Positions 49,901-61,861 of a stretch of 64,000 nt of DNA are shown here, in pieces. Position 1 is the stretch's first letter. Each line of letters starts with the position of its first letter. A program made the translations under genes and the position numbers. Source of the DNA: Thalassolituus hydrocarboniclasticus (GTDB lineage: Bacteria > Pseudomonadota > Gammaproteobacteria > Pseudomonadales > Oceanobacteraceae). The DNA lies in assembly GCF_025345565.1 (NCBI RefSeq), contig NZ_CP054475.1, positions 3,000,006 to 3,064,005 of the forward strand, read 5' to 3'. The notes below the pieces were generated by a model. That model was not told the DNA's origin. It worked only from the letters and a program-made list of their open reading frames with translations, and ran no database searches.

Positions 49901-52414
49901 TCAGAGTGTACGGGCAATTTCACGTACATCGAACACTTCGATCTGGTCGCCCGGACGGACGTCCTGATAGTTCTTCACACCGATACCACATTCCATACCC
50001 TGACGTACTTCGGCAACGTCATCTTTGAAGCGGCGCAGGGATTCCAGCTCGCCTTCATAGACCACAACGTTGTCGCGCAGTACGCGGATCTTCTTGTGAC
50101 GGTAAACAACACCATCAATCACCATACAGCCGGCAATCTGGCCGAATTTCGGTGAGTTGAAGACATCACGGACTTCAGCAATACCGGTGATTTCTTCACG
50201 CAGTTCCGGCGCCAGCAGACCAGCCATAGCCTGTTTAACGTCGTCCAGCAGATCGTAAATCACGCTGTAGTAGCGCATATCCACGCCGTTATTCTCGACC
50301 ACTTTCTTCGCTGCGTTATCCGCACGAACGTTGAAGCCGAACATAACCGCACCAGAAGCAACCGCCAGGGTCGCGTCGGTTTCGGTGATACCACCAACAC
50401 CGGAAGATACGACGTTTACGCGTACTTCGTCGGTCGCCAGTTTCTGCAGGGAGGCCACAATGGCTTCCAGCGAACCACGTACGTCGGTTTTAACAACCAC
50501 GTTGAGGTTAGCAACCTGACCTTCACCCATACCACTGAACAGGGCATCAAGCTTGGCTGCCTGCTGACGCTGCTGTACCAGTTCTTTCATTTTGTTTTCA
50601 CGGAATTCAGCCACTTCACGGGCTTTCTTCTCGCTTTCAACAACCATGAAGTTATCACCGGCTTCCGGAGTACCGTTCAGGCCGAGAATCTCAACCGGAA
50701 TGGATGGGCCTGCACCATTAACCTGCTGACCATTTTCGTCCAGCAGTGCACGGGCGCGACCGTAACAGGTACCCGCCAGAACAATGTCGCCTTTTTTCAG
50801 CGTACCGTTCTGCACCAGCAGAGTGGCAACCGGACCACGTCCTTTATCCAGACGGGATTCAACCACAACACCCTGACCAGGACCGGTAAAGTGCGCTTTA
50901 AGCTCCAGAATTTCGGCCTGCAGCAGAACCGCTTCAAGCAGATCATCAATACCCTGACCGGTGTGCGCAGATACCGGGATAAACGGAACGGTACCGCCCC
51001 AGTCTTCCGGCAATACGTCACGGGCGGACAGTTCGCTCTTCACACGCTCAGGGTCGGCGGACTCTTTATCCATTTTGTTGATGGCAACAACGATTGGCAC
51101 GCCCGCCGCTTTCGCATGCTGAACGGCTTCTTCGGTTTGCGGCATCACACCATCGTCCGCAGCCACCACCAGGATGACAACGTCGGTGGACTGAGCACCA
51201 CGGGCACGCATCGAAGTAAACGCGGCGTGTCCCGGGGTATCCAGGAAGGACACCATGCCGTGATCGGTTTCTACGTGGTAAGCACCAATGTGCTGAGTAA
51301 TACCACCGGCCTCACCGGATACCACCCGGGTACGACGGATATAGTCGAGCAGCGAGGTTTTACCATGGTCAACGTGACCCATTACGGTAACTACCGGTGC
51401 ACGTGGCTGCTCATCACCATCGTAAGAAACGGATTCGGTAACGGCCACTTCCAGTGCGTTATCAGCAATCAGCTTGGTCACTTTGTGACCCATTTCTTCA
51501 ACCACCAGAGTGGCTGTGTCCTGATCCAGAATCTGGTTAATGGTCGCCATAACGCCCATTTTCATCAGAGTCTTGATCACTTCACCGGCTTTAACCGCCA
51601 TCTTCGCTGCCAGATCAGCAACGGTAATGGCTTCCGGCAGTTCTACTTCGTGAACTACTGGTGCGGTCGGACGGGTAAACGCGTGCTCATTGGCAGACTG
51701 CTGACGGCCACGGCCACCTTTCATCTTGCCCTTGCCGCCACGACGTGAACGGTTGCGATCATCCTCACCACCATCGGTGAAGCGGCTGTTTTCACGCAGA
51801 TCAACACGTTTTTTGTCGACGGTTTTATTCGACTTTTTACGGTTTTCTTCCTGACGAGCCTGAGCAGCTTCAGCTTCAGCACGTTTCTGTGCTGCGTCTT
51901 CTTCGACGGTAGCAGGCTTGGCTTTAGCAGCAGGCTTGGCATTAGCGGCTGGCTTTTCAGCAGCTTCTGCGGCCGGCGCTTCGGCTGCGGCAGGTGCCTC
52001 AGCAACAACGGCTGCCGGAGCCTCTTCTGCAGCCGGAGCTGCTACAGCTTCAGCAGCCTGAGCGGCGGCTTCAGCACGCGCTGCTTCTTCTTTGGCTTTT
52101 TCAGCTTCCAGATCCAGCTCTTCGCGTTTTACATACGTGCGTTTTTTACGAACTTCAATGGCGACGGCTTTCTTGCCACCCTGACCCGTTTTCAGGGTCG
52201 TGGTGACTTTACGCTTCAGCGTAATTTTGTTCGGCGTTGCCGCTGCTTCACCATGGCTTTTCTTCAGAAAAAGCAGCAAAGTTTGTTTCTGATCATCAGA
52301 AACAGACTGACTGGCTGCGGTTTGTGGCAACCCCGCTTCTTTCATTTGGGACAATAAGCGTTCAACGCTTGTCCCTACCACGTCGGCGAGTTCTTTAACT
52401 GTTACATCTGCCAT
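49901..52414 (-). CDS. infB: Translation initiation factor IF-2
   Basis: An 837-residue IF-2, the GTPase that places fMet-tRNA on the 30S subunit. An N-terminal IF2-N repeat (about 1-55) is followed by a long Lys/Ala/Glu-rich linker and a second IF2-N repeat (about 260-310). The G domain begins with [11 protein letters not shown] (346-353), then D-T-P-G-H-A and N-K-M-D; the C-terminal domains with the fMet-binding part complete it. The linker has repeated E-A-P-A and A-A-E blocks. Confidence 0.98.
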   Translation of the reverse strand: MADVTVKELADVVGTSVERLLSQMKEAGLPQTAASQSVSDDQKQTLLLFLKKSHGEAAATPNKITLKRKVTTTLKTGQGGKKAVAIEVRKKRTYVKREELDLEAEKAKEEAARAEAAAQAAEAVAAPAAEEAPAAVVAEAPAAAEAPAAEAAEKPAANAKPAAKAKPATVEEDAAQKRAEAEAAQARQEENRKKSNKTVDKKRVDLRENSRFTDGGEDDRNRSRRGGKGKMKGGRGRQQSANEHAFTRPTAPVVHEVELPEAITVADLAAKMAVKAGEVIKTLMKMGVMATINQILDQDTATLVVEEMGHKVTKLIADNALEVAVTESVSYDGDEQPRAPVVTVMGHVDHGKTSLLDYIRRTRVVSGEAGGITQHIGAYHVETDHGMVSFLDTPGHAAFTSMRARGAQSTDVVILVVAADDGVMPQTEEAVQHAKAAGVPIVVAINKMDKESADPERVKSELSARDVLPEDWGGTVPFIPVSAHTGQGIDDLLEAVLLQAEILELKAHFTGPGQGVVVESRLDKGRGPVATLLVQNGTLKKGDIVLAGTCYGRARALLDENGQQVNGAGPSIPVEILGLNGTPEAGDNFMVVESEKKAREVAEFRENKMKELVQQRQQAAKLDALFSGMGEGQVANLNVVVKTDVRGSLEAIVASLQKLATDEVRVNVVSSGVGGITETDATLAVASGAVMFGFNVRADNAAKKVVENNGVDMRYYSVIYDLLDDVKQAMAGLLAPELREEITGIAEVRDVFNSPKFGQIAGCMVIDGVVYRHKKIRVLRDNVVVYEGELESLRRFKDDVAEVRQGMECGIGVKNYQDVRPGDQIEVFDVREIARTL

Positions 52415-52439
52415 ACGTTTCTCCTATGCCGAGCAGTGG

Positions 52440-53936
52440 TTAGTCGTTGCCCTCAAACCAGGGCTTGCGTGCGGTCATAATCAATTCCGCCGCTTTTTCT
52501 TCAGTCATCTGTTCAATGTCCAACAGGTCATCGATGGATTGCTCGGCCAGATCTTCCATCGTACAAATGCCTTTACTTGCCAGAACCAGTGCCAGGTGCT
52601 TCTCCATTCCTTCCATGTTCAGCAGATCATCTGCCGGCTGGGAATTTTCCAGTTTTTCTTCGGAAGCAATGGCCTGAGTCAGCAGTACGTCTTTAGCGCG
52701 GTTGCGCAGTTCGGTAACCACGTCTTCATCCAGACCGTCGATGCTCAGCATCTCTTCCATTGGCACGTAAGCCACTTCTTCCAGCGTGGTGAAACCTTCT
52801 TCAACCAGCAGGGTGGCGAAGTCTTCGTCCAGATCGAGGGATTTCATAAATCCTTCGATAAAGCCGGAGGCTTCTTCATTCTGTTTCTCGGATGCTTCTT
52901 CTTCAGTCATCACGTTGATTTCCCAGCCGGTAAGCTCGGAAGCCAGACGTACGTTCTGACCGCCACGACCAATGGCCTGGGCCAGATTGTCGGAAGCAAC
53001 AGCAACATCCATAGTGTTGGTTTCTTCATCCATAATGATCGACGCTACATCGGCCGGAGCCATGGCGTTAATCACCAGCTGTGCCGGATTGTCATCCCAC
53101 AGCACGATGTCGATACGCTCGTTTCCACCCAGTTCGTTGGTCACTGCCTGAACACGCGCACCGCGCATACCCACACAGGCACCAACCGGGTCGATACGTT
53201 TGTCGTTGGTTTTTACCGCAATTTTTGCACGGGAACCCGGATCACGGGCCGCACCTTTAATTTCGATAACTTCTTCGGCAATTTCCGGTACTTCAATGCG
53301 GAACAGTTCGATCAGCATTTCCGGAATGGTGCGGCTCAGCATCAGCTGCGGACCACGGTTTTCCGGACGTACGGCATGCAGAATGGCACGCACACGATCA
53401 CCCATACGCATAATTTCGCGACCAATCAGCTGATCTTTCGGCAGCAGACCTTCAGCGTTATTACCCAGATCGACGATAACGTTATCGCGTGTCACTTTTT
53501 TAACAGTACCGTTAATCAGTTCACCAACACGGTGCTGGTACTGATCAACAATCTGCGCACGTTCTGCTTCGCGGACTTTCTGTACGATAATCTGCTTCGC
53601 AGCCTGAGCGGCGATACGGCCGAAGTCAGGGTTGTCGATTTCGATTTCGTAAGTGTCGCCAGGTTGCAGATTGGTATCGATTTCGTGTGCTTCCTGCAGG
53701 GTCAGCTCATCGCCCAGCCCCGGAACCACATCATTGCTGACCACCAACCAACTGCGGAAGGTCTGGTAATCACCGGTTTTACGGTCAATATCCACACGGA
53801 TAGTGGCTTCTTCATCTTCGTAGCGCTTCTTGGCGGCCGCTGCCAGGGCTGACTCAATTGCTTCAAAAATAATTTCTTTTGAAACGCCCTTTTCGTTGGA
53901 TACCGCTTCCGCGACCAGGAGAATTTCTTTGCTCAT
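52440..53936 (-). CDS. nusA: Transcription elongation/termination factor NusA
   Basis: A 498-residue NusA (E. coli 495). The N-terminal RNA-polymerase-binding part is followed by S1, KH1 and KH2 domains ([23 protein letters not shown]) and two acidic C-terminal repeats ([14 protein letters not shown] and [12 protein letters not shown]). It modulates pausing, termination and antitermination. Twenty-five bases before infB. Confidence 0.98.
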   Translation of the reverse strand: MSKEILLVAEAVSNEKGVSKEIIFEAIESALAAAAKKRYEDEEATIRVDIDRKTGDYQTFRSWLVVSNDVVPGLGDELTLQEAHEIDTNLQPGDTYEIEIDNPDFGRIAAQAAKQIIVQKVREAERAQIVDQYQHRVGELINGTVKKVTRDNVIVDLGNNAEGLLPKDQLIGREIMRMGDRVRAILHAVRPENRGPQLMLSRTIPEMLIELFRIEVPEIAEEVIEIKGAARDPGSRAKIAVKTNDKRIDPVGACVGMRGARVQAVTNELGGNERIDIVLWDDNPAQLVINAMAPADVASIIMDEETNTMDVAVASDNLAQAIGRGGQNVRLASELTGWEINVMTEEEASEKQNEEASGFIEGFMKSLDLDEDFATLLVEEGFTTLEEVAYVPMEEMLSIDGLDEDVVTELRNRAKDVLLTQAIASEEKLENSQPADDLLNMEGMEKHLALVLASKGICTMEDLAEQSIDDLLDIEQMTEEKAAELIMTARKPWFEGND

Positions 53937-53958
53937 CTTCTAGCCTCGCTCTGCAACC

Positions 53959-54417
53959 TTAGTCCTTGAATTGTGGAACAACATTGGCTTTATCAATCAG
54001 TTCAATCGGCAGTAAATATTCGTGATCGTCAACGACGATTACGACATCTTCCTGCTCAACACCAATTAACTGGCCTTTGTATTTTCGGCGCCCTTCAAAG
54101 GGCATACGCAGACGCACATCAATAATGTGGCCGGCATATTGTTGGAATTGTTCGAGTGTGAATAGCGGACGATCCATCCCCGGGGACGAAACTTCCAGCG
54201 TGTAATCCTGCGCGATCGGATCTTCTACATCGAGTACGGCGCCCAGCTGTCGGCTGACTTCCGCACAATGGTCGACAAGAATGCCATCGGCATGGTCGAT
54301 GAAAACACGCAACAGGGAATGACGTCCCTGGGAAATAAACTCCAGCCCCCAATAGGTAAATCCCATGGATTCCACTACCGGTGCCAACAGCTCTGCTAAT
54401 TGCGTATCTTTTGCCAA
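53959..54417 (-). CDS. rimP: Ribosome maturation factor RimP
   Basis: A 152-residue RimP needed for 30S assembly. It has [30 protein letters not shown] and [12 protein letters not shown]. It heads the nusA operon, as in other gammaproteobacteria, 22 bases before nusA. Confidence 0.97.
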   Translation of the reverse strand: MAKDTQLAELLAPVVESMGFTYWGLEFISQGRHSLLRVFIDHADGILVDHCAEVSRQLGAVLDVEDPIAQDYTLEVSSPGMDRPLFTLEQFQQYAGHIIDVRLRMPFEGRRKYKGQLIGVEQEDVVIVVDDHEYLLPIELIDKANVVPQFKD

Positions 54418-54558
54418 AAACTACCCCCACCACAAACAAAAACTGGGCAACGTTGTGCCCAGTCCGCTACTGCTTTATGCAGACCGGAATCCACGTTTAC
54501 CGCAGATTCCTGTGAGACTCACACATGGCATTGCCGGCGTGAATCGCTTCTGAAAAGC

Positions 54559-54601
54559 AACTACTAAAAAGCCCCTGACTCGAGGGGCTTTTTAGTAGTG
54601 C
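54559..54601. terminator. Terminator between tRNA-Leu and rimP
   Basis: CACTACTAAAAAGCCCC-TCGAGT-GGGGCTTTTTAGTAG type hairpin with long U-tract on the minus strand after the tRNA gene. Confidence 0.9.
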
Positions 54602-54672
54602 TCTCTAAAAGCACGCGCATTATAGGCGCTTTAAACAGAAAAAGCGAACCATGTTCGCTTTCCCGGAATAAT

Positions 54673-54758
54673 TGGTGCGGATGGCGAGACTCGAACTCGC
54701 ACGAGCTAGGCTCACCACCCCCTCAAGATGGCGTGTCTACCAATTCCACCACATCCGC
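54673..54758 (-). tRNA. tRNA-Leu (anticodon GAG)
   Basis: Minus strand. The 7-bp acceptor stem is GCGGATG/CATCCGC with discriminator A and a genome-encoded CCA. The D-loop G-G-T-A-G-A-C, the anticodon loop C-T-T-G-A-G-G and the T-loop T-T-C-G-A-G-T-C are all present, with a long class II variable arm (G-G-T-G-G-T-G-A-G-C-C). Decodes CUU/CUC. The position between secG and rimP matches E. coli leuU. Confidence 0.96.
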
Positions 54759-54775
54759 ACTAAAACTGATTTACC

Positions 54776-55165
54776 TTAATTGCCAGTGGTTTCCACGGCA
54801 GGTTCATCAGTGGTTGATGCATCCAGTTCGGGTGCATCTGAGGAAGGCGCGTATTCTTCCACAAGTGGGGTATCTTTCTCAAGCTTTTCAATCACTTCCT
54901 GACTAGGAATTCCCAAATCAGTGACACCCTGCGCCTTTTGCTTGGCATAAATCGCCAGACCAAGACTGGTTACGAAGAATAAAGTCGCCAGAATGGCCGT
55001 TGTACGGCTGAGGAAGTTACCTGAACCACTGCTGCCAAACACAGTCTGGGAGGCTCCACTGCCAAATGATGCGCCAGCGTCGGCACCTTTACCCTGCTGC
55101 AGCATCACAAAACCAATGATGCCAAGAGCCAGCACGATATGAACGATCAGAATAATGGATTCCAT
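54776..55165 (-). CDS. secG: Preprotein translocase subunit SecG
   Basis: A 129-residue SecG. Two membrane helices (about 3-22 and 54-74) flank the G-K-G-A-D-A-G-A-S-F-G-S-G-A-S-Q-T-V-F-G loop, the family hallmark. The soluble C-terminal tail (about 80-129) is longer and more acidic than in E. coli (110). It stimulates SecYEG protein export. Eight bases after tpiA. Confidence 0.97.
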   Translation of the reverse strand: MESIILIVHIVLALGIIGFVMLQQGKGADAGASFGSGASQTVFGSSGSGNFLSRTTAILATLFFVTSLGLAIYAKQKAQGVTDLGIPSQEVIEKLEKDTPLVEEYAPSSDAPELDASTTDEPAVETTGN

Positions 55166-55173
55166 AATTTACC

Positions 55174-55914
55174 TTATGCCCGACAGATTCCCAGAAATTC
55201 AGTGGCGTCGAGCGATGCACCGCCGACCAGACCACCATCAATATCAGGCTGCGAAAAAAGCTCCGCAGCATTGGCAGCTTTTACACTGCCGCCATACAAA
55301 ATTCGTGTTGCCTGCGCCACATCCGCGCCCAGCACCTGCAGCTGCGAACGGATAAACGCATGAATTGCCTGCGCCTGTTCCGGCGTAGCGGTTTCACCCG
55401 TACCAATGGCCCATACCGGCTCATAAGCAAGAATAATGCGTTGCCACTGGGCAGTATTCAGCTGTTCCAGTAACAATTTCAGCTGCTGAGCAACCACCGC
55501 CTCGGCCTGACCCGCCTGACGTTCCGCCAGCGTTTCACCGATACAGACAACCGCCGTTATATTGTTGTCCAGCAGTTGCCGGGTTTTAGCCAGCACGGTT
55601 TCGTCAGTTTCACCATATAAGGTGCGGCGCTCTGAATGACCGACAAGCGCCATAGCACAACCCACATCGGCCAGCATCGGCGCGGCGACTTCACCGGTAA
55701 AAGCTCCGGATTCTTCAGTGGCGCAGTTCTGCGCCCCCAAAGCGATATCGCTGCCTGACAACAGCTCTGCTGCCTGTGTCAGATAAGGAAACGGCGGAAA
55801 AACCGCAACATCACACTGGTCAATCTGAGCGGCACGGAGTTCCGACAACAGACTCTGGGTCATAGCCACAGAGGCATTCATCTTCCAGTTTCCGGCAACC
55901 AACAAACGACGCAT
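55174..55914 (-). CDS. tpiA: Triosephosphate isomerase
   Basis: A 246-residue (beta/alpha)8 enzyme interconverting glyceraldehyde 3-phosphate and dihydroxyacetone phosphate. It has A-G-N-W-K-M-N (substrate lysine), V-G-H-S-E-R-R (catalytic His) and A-Y-E-P-V-W-A-I-G-T-G (catalytic Glu). The start is ATG with a short leader after glmM. Operon with secG as in many gammaproteobacteria. Confidence 0.98.
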   Translation of the reverse strand: MRRLLVAGNWKMNASVAMTQSLLSELRAAQIDQCDVAVFPPFPYLTQAAELLSGSDIALGAQNCATEESGAFTGEVAAPMLADVGCAMALVGHSERRTLYGETDETVLAKTRQLLDNNITAVVCIGETLAERQAGQAEAVVAQQLKLLLEQLNTAQWQRIILAYEPVWAIGTGETATPEQAQAIHAFIRSQLQVLGADVAQATRILYGGSVKAANAAELFSQPDIDGGLVGGASLDATEFLGICRA

Positions 55915-56004
55915 GACGTCTCCCTAAATTCAAAGAGCGCAGATACTATCTAAGAAGCCCCGGCGAGACAAGCAACAGCGCGCCTGCCGGGCAATTCAGC
56001 AGGC

Positions 56005-57339
56005 TTATGCCAGCGCCTGCTCAACCACGGCCGCCAGCTCTTCGGTCAGTGTTTGCACCAGAGCAGCGTCTTCTCCTTCAACCATCACCCGCACCACCGG
56101 CTCGGTACCTGACGGACGCAATAAAACACGGCCACGACCGGCGAGCTTCTCTTCCGTCGCAACAATCGCCTGCGATATTTCCGGCAAACTCATGACATCA
56201 GCATCGCGGCTGCGCTTAACGTTGATCATTACCTGCGGCATTTTCGTCATGCGCTTCTGCCATTCATGCAGAGAGGTGCCACTGTCTTTTAATGCCTGCA
56301 GCACCTGCAACGCTGCAACAATACCATCGCCGGTGGTATTGGCATCCAGACACAGCAAATGACCGGATGATTCGCCGCCGAAGCGCCAGCCGTTTTCGTT
56401 CAAAAGCTGCATTACATAACGGTCACCGACTTTAGCACGCAGGAAATCGACACCCAGATCTTTCAGCCCGAGCTCCAGCCCGAGGTTGCTCATCAGCGTA
56501 CCGACTACTCCGCCATTCAGACGGCCCTGATTTTTGGCGTGGGTGGCAATAATAAACAGCAGCTGGTCACCATCAACCAGCTCACCACGATGATCAACCA
56601 TCATGACCCGGTCGCCGTCGCCATCGAAAGCTATGCCAAGATCAGCCTGCTCCTGCAGCACCCGCGCCTGTAAAGCTTCAGGTTCGGTAGAACCGACACC
56701 TTCGTTAATATTCAGACCATCCGGCTGGGCACCGATAGTGATGACCGTCGCGCCCAGTTCAGAAAACACCGCTGGCGCAATCTGGTAGGTCGCACCATGG
56801 GCGCAATCAAGTACGATTTTCAGACCGCGCAGATTCAGCGAGCTGACCGTACCTTTGCAGAATTCGATATAACGTCCGGCGGCATCGTTAATACGCACCG
56901 CTTTCCCCAGATGGGCCGAGTCAACACAACTCATCGGCTTGTCGAGCCAGGATTCAATCGCCAGCTCAGTTTCATCCGGCAGCTTTTCACCATTACCGGA
57001 AAAGAATTTAATGCCGTTATCGTAATACGGATTATGCGAGGCGCTGATCACAATACCGGCCTGAGCGCGGAATGTACGGGTGAGATAAGCAATGCCGGGC
57101 GTAGGAATCGGCCCCAATAAACCAATATCAACCCCCGCCGAAGATAAGCCAGCCTCCAGCGCAGACTCAAACATATAGCCGGAAATACGGGTATCTTTAC
57201 CAATCAAAATACGGCTTTTTCCCTGCTGAGCGAAAACTTTGCCGGCCGCCCAGCCTAATTTCATAACGAATTCCGGCGTAATAGGATAGGCACCCACCCG
57301 ACCACGGACACCATCGGTGCCAAAATACTTTCTAGACAT
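56005..57339 (-). CDS. glmM: Phosphoglucosamine mutase
   Basis: A 444-residue GlmM converting glucosamine 6-phosphate to glucosamine 1-phosphate for peptidoglycan and lipopolysaccharide. It has F-G-T-D-G-V-R-G (7-14), the active phosphoserine S101 in [12 protein letters not shown], the metal loop D-G-D-G-D-R and R-P-S-G-T-E-P near the end. The start at 57339 has GAGGGAAGGG upstream; an in-frame start seven codons earlier is not needed. It overlaps the folP stop by eight bases, so the two are coupled. Confidence 0.97.
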   Translation of the reverse strand: MSRKYFGTDGVRGRVGAYPITPEFVMKLGWAAGKVFAQQGKSRILIGKDTRISGYMFESALEAGLSSAGVDIGLLGPIPTPGIAYLTRTFRAQAGIVISASHNPYYDNGIKFFSGNGEKLPDETELAIESWLDKPMSCVDSAHLGKAVRINDAAGRYIEFCKGTVSSLNLRGLKIVLDCAHGATYQIAPAVFSELGATVITIGAQPDGLNINEGVGSTEPEALQARVLQEQADLGIAFDGDGDRVMMVDHRGELVDGDQLLFIIATHAKNQGRLNGGVVGTLMSNLGLELGLKDLGVDFLRAKVGDRYVMQLLNENGWRFGGESSGHLLCLDANTTGDGIVAALQVLQALKDSGTSLHEWQKRMTKMPQVMINVKRSRDADVMSLPEISQAIVATEEKLAGRGRVLLRPSGTEPVVRVMVEGEDAALVQTLTEELAAVVEQALA

Positions 57340-58174
57340 GCCCTTCCCTCTGAGTGGCAATTACTACACGCAATGCTTCTGTTGTTTGTTTTACGTCGTG
57401 TACGCGGATAATTTTCGCACCTTTTAAAGCACAGATCACGGCACCGCTCACACTTCCGGAAATCCTCTCATCAGCAACGGCATTGCCACTGGCTTCACCG
57501 ATCATACGCTTACGTGATAAACCGGTAAGTAATGGCAGACCGAACTCATGCAGGCGCTCAAGCCGGTTGAGCAGCCGGAAGTTGTGTTCAAAGGTTTTAC
57601 CAAAGCCAAAGCCCGGGTCCAGCAGCAATTTATCCCGACCAATACCTGCAGCCTCACAAGCCGCAATACGCTCCGCCAGATATTCAGCCACCGCTTCTTC
57701 AACAGGGAGTTCATAATGCGGACTGGCCTGCATCACCTGCGGCTCACCATTCATATGCATCAGACAGACCGGCAATCCGGAGTCCACGGCAGCCGCCAGC
57801 GCTCCGAACCGGGTCAGCGAACGCACATCATTAATCAGATGTGCGCCAGCCTGAGTACTGGCACGAATAACTTCCGCGCTGCTGGTGTCGACCGAGATAG
57901 CCACATCCAGACGCTGTGCGATGGCTTCAACCACAGGCACAACCCGCTCAAGCTCCTGCGTTTCACTCACAGGAGCAGCCCCTGGACGGGTCGACTCACC
58001 ACCGATATCAATCAAGGCCGCACCTTCATTCAACATCTGCTCGGCATGGCGCAGCGCACTGTCCAGAGCCGTAAAACGGCCGCCGTCGGAAAATGAGTCA
58101 GGTGTGACATTAAGAATCCCCATCACCCGGGGAACAGAAAGATCAAGCTGGCGATTACCGCAAACAAATTTCAC
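57332..58174 (-). CDS. folP: Dihydropteroate synthase
   Basis: A 280-residue dihydropteroate synthase joining p-aminobenzoate to hydroxymethyldihydropterin pyrophosphate in folate synthesis, the sulfonamide target. It has [13 protein letters not shown], the [10 protein letters not shown] substrate loop, H-L-I-N-D-V-R-S and D-P-G-F-G-F-G-K-T. Between ftsH and glmM, the standard position. Confidence 0.97.
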   Translation of the reverse strand: MKFVCGNRQLDLSVPRVMGILNVTPDSFSDGGRFTALDSALRHAEQMLNEGAALIDIGGESTRPGAAPVSETQELERVVPVVEAIAQRLDVAISVDTSSAEVIRASTQAGAHLINDVRSLTRFGALAAAVDSGLPVCLMHMNGEPQVMQASPHYELPVEEAVAEYLAERIAACEAAGIGRDKLLLDPGFGFGKTFEHNFRLLNRLERLHEFGLPLLTGLSRKRMIGEASGNAVADERISGSVSGAVICALKGAKIIRVHDVKQTTEALRVVIATQREGHV

Positions 58175-58212
58175 GCAGAGATCCTGTAGACAAATGGAAA
58201 TACGAACAGAAA

Positions 58213-58242
58213 CAAAAAGGCGGCTTGCGCCGCCTTTTTGTT
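58213..58242. terminator. Terminator between ftsH and folP
   Basis: AAAAAGGCGGC-TTGC-GCCGCCTTTTT hairpin with a minus-strand U-tract after the ftsH stop; partial read-through to folP is possible. Confidence 0.85.
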
Positions 58243-58260
58243 ATGCGTAAGCCAAGCGAA

Positions 58261-60183
58261 TCAGTTGCGCTCGCCGGCCGGATCGCCCACCGCATCATCA
58301 TCGGCATCGCGCGCCATATCATGGCTTTCTTCTGCAGGAGCAGCCGGACCCGAACCATTATCATTCCATGACTTGGGCGGACGTGGTTTTTTACCGGCCA
58401 TGATATCGTCGATCTGATCCGCATCAATGGTTTCATATTCCATTAATGCATCTTTCATCAGCTCAAGCTTATCGCGGTTTTCTTCCAGAATATTAGCGGC
58501 ACGCTGATAACAGCGATCCAGCAATTCCTTCACTTCTGCATCGATAATACGTGCTGTTTCGTCCGACAGATGAGACATCTGACCACCACCGGAAGAACCG
58601 AGATAGCCATTCTGCTCCTCTTCGGTATACAGCTGCGCACCCAGTTTTTCCGACAAGCCCCACTTGGTGACATAGTTGCGGGCGTACTTGGTAGCTCGCT
58701 CAATGTCGTTGGAAGCACCGGTCGTTACACCATCTTTGCCCAGAGTCATCTCTTCAGCGATACGACCACCGTAGAGTGAACAGATATTGCTTTCGATACC
58801 ACGCTTACTGATGGAATGGCGATCTTCTTCCGGCAGGAACATGGTGACACCCAAAGCACGGCCACGCGGAATAATCGACACCTTATAAACCGGGTCGTGC
58901 TCCGGTACCAGACGACCGACAATGGCATGACCTGCTTCGTGATAAGCCGTGTTGGTCTTTTCTTTTTCCGACATCACCATGGTCTTACGCTCGGCGCCCA
59001 TCAGGATTTTATCCTTGGCTTTCTCGAACTCTTCCATGGTGACCAGATTACGGTTTGAACGGGCCGCAAACAGCGCCGCCTCATTCACCAGGTTGGCCAG
59101 ATCAGCACCGGAAAATCCCGGTGTGCCACGGGCAATAATGGAGGCATTCACATCATCTGCTACCGGAACCTTGCGCATATGCACATTCAGAATCTGCTCA
59201 CGACCACGGATATCCGGCAAGCCAACCACAACCTGACGGTCAAAACGACCTGGACGCAGTAACGCCGGGTCAAGAACATCCGGACGGTTGGTTGCTGCAA
59301 TAACAATGATGCCATCGTTAACTTCAAAGCCGTCCATCTCTACCAGCAACTGGTTCAGGGTCTGTTCGCGCTCATCATTACCACCGCCGATGCCCACACC
59401 ACGGGAACGGCCAACCGCATCAATCTCGTCAATAAAGATGATACAAGGCGCCTGTTTCTTCGCCTGATCAAACATGTCACGTACACGTGATGCACCAACA
59501 CCGACGAACATCTCAACGAAATCCGAACCGGAAATGGAGAAGAAAGGCACACGCGCTTCACCGGCAATGGCTTTTGCCAGCAGGGTTTTACCGGTACCCG
59601 GCTGACCAACCATCAGTACGCCACGTGGAATTTTACCGCCCAGACGCTGGTATTTGCCCGGATCACGCAGGAACTCAACCAGTTCTTTTACGTCTTCTTT
59701 GGCCTCATCACAGCCGGCAACGTCTTCAAACGTGGTTTTAATCTGATCTTCGCTGAGCAGCTTGGCTTTGCTTTTACCAAACGCCATCGGACCGCCTTTG
59801 CCGCCACCGCCGCCCTGCATCTGGCGCATAAACAGCATAAACACGGCGATAATGATCAGAATTGGCAATGACGCCAGCAACAACTGCGTGAAGAAGCCCT
59901 GCTTCTCAGGTTTTTCACCCAACACCTGAACGTGGTTATTCAGCAGGGTATCCATCAGCTTGTCATCATAGACAGGCAGGATAGTCTCAAAAGCTTCACC
60001 ACTGCTGTTAATACCGGAGATGGTCTGACCTGAGATAGTGACTTTTTCCACCTGCCCGCTTTCCACGGCAGTAATGAACTCTGAGTAGGAATATTCCTTA
60101 CCCCGACCCACATTCTGGAAATTGTTGAACACCATCATAAGAACGGCTGCAATCACCGCCCATAATATGAAATTCTTCGCCAT
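58261..60183 (-). CDS. ftsH: ATP-dependent zinc metalloprotease FtsH
   Basis: A 640-residue inner-membrane AAA+ protease (E. coli 644-647). Two N-terminal membrane helices (5-20 and about 100-118) flank a periplasmic domain. Walker A is G-Q-P-G-T-G-K-T (193-200), Walker B I-I-F-I-D-E-I-D, then the R-R-P-x-R second-region motif (R-P-G-R-F-D-R-Q) and the zinc site H-E-A-G-H near 415. I chose the ATG at 60183, whose first residues match E. coli FtsH, over a GTG four codons upstream. It degrades sigma-32, LpxC and damaged membrane proteins. Downstream of rlmE. Confidence 0.98.
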   Translation of the reverse strand: MAKNFILWAVIAAVLMMVFNNFQNVGRGKEYSYSEFITAVESGQVEKVTISGQTISGINSSGEAFETILPVYDDKLMDTLLNNHVQVLGEKPEKQGFFTQLLLASLPILIIIAVFMLFMRQMQGGGGGKGGPMAFGKSKAKLLSEDQIKTTFEDVAGCDEAKEDVKELVEFLRDPGKYQRLGGKIPRGVLMVGQPGTGKTLLAKAIAGEARVPFFSISGSDFVEMFVGVGASRVRDMFDQAKKQAPCIIFIDEIDAVGRSRGVGIGGGNDEREQTLNQLLVEMDGFEVNDGIIVIAATNRPDVLDPALLRPGRFDRQVVVGLPDIRGREQILNVHMRKVPVADDVNASIIARGTPGFSGADLANLVNEAALFAARSNRNLVTMEEFEKAKDKILMGAERKTMVMSEKEKTNTAYHEAGHAIVGRLVPEHDPVYKVSIIPRGRALGVTMFLPEEDRHSISKRGIESNICSLYGGRIAEEMTLGKDGVTTGASNDIERATKYARNYVTKWGLSEKLGAQLYTEEEQNGYLGSSGGGQMSHLSDETARIIDAEVKELLDRCYQRAANILEENRDKLELMKDALMEYETIDADQIDDIMAGKKPRPPKSWNDNGSGPAAPAEESHDMARDADDDAVGDPAGERN

Positions 60184-60265
60184 ACCCGGCACCACCTCAT
60201 TGGCTGCGGAGTCGGGCCATATCCCGACTTCCCTTCTTTTAACTGTCTAGCTTAGCAAGCAATGG

Positions 60266-60886
60266 CTAAGCGCGGAAACCTTTCCCAACGACGTAAACCT
60301 CGCGCGAGCGCGGACGCGACGCTTTGGGCTTACGAATCAAAACTTTTGTAAAGGATTGTCTTACGTCCTTTACGTACTCATCAAAACCATCACCCTGGAA
60401 CACTTTGGCGACAAACTGACCATTAGGACGCAACACCTGCCGCGCCATATCCAGCGCCAGCTCTACCAAGTACATGGAACCGGGCTGATCAATGGAGGCT
60501 ACTCCACTCATATTGGGGGCCATATCGGAGATTACAAGGTCAACCGGACGACCATCGACAATTGCCATCAATTCGTTAAAAACGGCTTCTTCGGTGAAGT
60601 CACCCTGAATAAACTCGACGTCGGCAATCGGATCCATCGGCAGAATATCGGAGGCAATGACAACGCCTTTGCCATTCAGCTTGCGCCCGACCACCTGTGA
60701 CCAGCCACCCGGGGCCGATCCCAGATCAATAATGGTCATACCGGGCTTTATGAGCTGGTCTTTTTCATCAAGTTCAATCAGTTTGTAACTGGCACGCGTG
60801 CGGTAACCATCCTGTTGTGCTTTCTGCACATAAATGTCATCAACATGCTCTTTCAGCCAATCGGCACTGGTTTTTGAACGCGCCAT
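60266..60886 (-). CDS. rlmE: 23S rRNA (uridine(2552)-2'-O)-methyltransferase RlmE
   Basis: A 206-residue FtsJ/RrmJ-type methyltransferase (E. coli 209) that modifies U2552 of 23S rRNA in late 50S assembly. It has Y-R-T-R-A-S-Y-K-L, the SAM site [16 protein letters not shown] and the catalytic K-D-K pattern with V-I-S-D-M-A-P-N and K-V-F-Q-G. It is followed by ftsH as in E. coli and is divergent from yhbY. Confidence 0.97.
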   Translation of the reverse strand: MARSKTSADWLKEHVDDIYVQKAQQDGYRTRASYKLIELDEKDQLIKPGMTIIDLGSAPGGWSQVVGRKLNGKGVVIASDILPMDPIADVEFIQGDFTEEAVFNELMAIVDGRPVDLVISDMAPNMSGVASIDQPGSMYLVELALDMARQVLRPNGQFVAKVFQGDGFDEYVKDVRQSFTKVLIRKPKASRPRSREVYVVGKGFRA

Positions 60887-61023
60887 GCAGGTACTTGCTC
60901 CAAGGTCAGGTATACTAGGGTCTGTTTAACTCGTGGAAACAAGCCCAAGGGTCTACGCCGTATAAAACGGTAAGTTTACCACCGAACCACTTTACTACCG
61001 AACTACAGAGCTTCCGAACCTAT

Positions 61024-61326
61024 ATGGCATTATCAAACGAACAGAAAAAGGCCTATCGTGCCATCGGCCACACACTGAATCCGATTGTCACCGTTGCCGC
61101 CAATGGCCTGACTGAAGGCGTCATTGACGAGCTGAACCGCGCCCTGAACGATCACGAACTGATCAAAATCAAAGTATCGGTCGGTGACCGTGATGTTAAA
61201 AAAGAAGTTCTGGCTGAAATCCTGCGCATCACCGGTGCAGAAATGCCGCAACAGATTGGCAACACCGCGTTATTGCTGCGTCGCAACCCAAAAGCGAATC
61301 CCAAGCTGTCCAACCTGAAACGCTGA
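61024..61326 (+). CDS. yhbY: YhbY-family RNA-binding protein
   Basis: A 100-residue CRS1/YhbY-domain protein (E. coli YhbY is 97). It has K-A-Y-R-A-I-G-H-T-L-N-P-I-V, A-N-G-L-T-E-G-V, D-E-L-N-R-A-L, L-I-K-I-K-V and G-N-T-A-L-L-L-R-R-N. It binds pre-50S ribosomal particles. Divergent from rlmE, the arrangement of other gammaproteobacteria. Confidence 0.96.
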   Translation: MALSNEQKKAYRAIGHTLNPIVTVAANGLTEGVIDELNRALNDHELIKIKVSVGDRDVKKEVLAEILRITGAEMPQQIGNTALLLRRNPKANPKLSNLKR

Positions 61327-61331
61327 TTGCT

Positions 61332-61718
61332 TTATCGTTCCGCCGGTGAGCGATCCCGGCGGACGACAGACAGCGGCGCGATCAGCAACCAGATCAGACC
61401 CAGCACGGATATGGAATGCACCAGCATCATCTGTAGCTTCCACCATGGCATAAATGCGAAATACACCAGTGACAGAAACGTCATAATCGATATCAACTGC
61501 ACGGGCAACTGACGCCAGCTAAGCGCGTGAAACAGCAAACCCAGCAGCAGAATAAGTCCACCACAGACTACGCCAAGCCCTACCATCACGTGCATCACAT
61601 CCATACCATGCTGTGGAAAAAAGCCGCGATGCTCCAGCAAAGGGCGCACAACATAAGCACAGCTCCAGAGCCCGCCCAGCCAGAATGTGCGGAATAAAAT
61701 CAGATACTGCCGAACCAT
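61332..61718 (-). CDS. DUF4149-like membrane protein
   Basis: A 128-residue protein with four membrane helices (about 8-25, 44-66, 74-90 and 97-114). It looks like the small DUF4149 (TMEM205-like) proteins that sit next to yhbY/rlmE in pseudomonads and related bacteria, with F-R-T-F-W-L-G-G-L-W near the start. Role unknown. It converges on yhbY with five bases between the stops and no terminator. Confidence 0.7.
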   Translation of the reverse strand: MVRQYLILFRTFWLGGLWSCAYVVRPLLEHRGFFPQHGMDVMHVMVGLGVVCGGLILLLGLLFHALSWRQLPVQLISIMTFLSLVYFAFMPWWKLQMMLVHSISVLGLIWLLIAPLSVVRRDRSPAER

Positions 61719-61861
61719 AACGCTGACTCCGTGCGGATAAAGCAGAAAGAAGCACGCCTGGCCTGATTGTCTGTCTCAAGTCAGTATTAACAAGCTTACA
61801 CCAAAGGGGAGTTGGAAGAGCGGACTGTTCCGGTGATAATAGTGAAAAAAGTAAGGTTTCA

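Noticed and set aside
52539-53852. Plus-strand open frame of 437 residues opposite nusA
   Set aside because: Antisense shadow; nusA is certain on the other strand and this frame has no family features.
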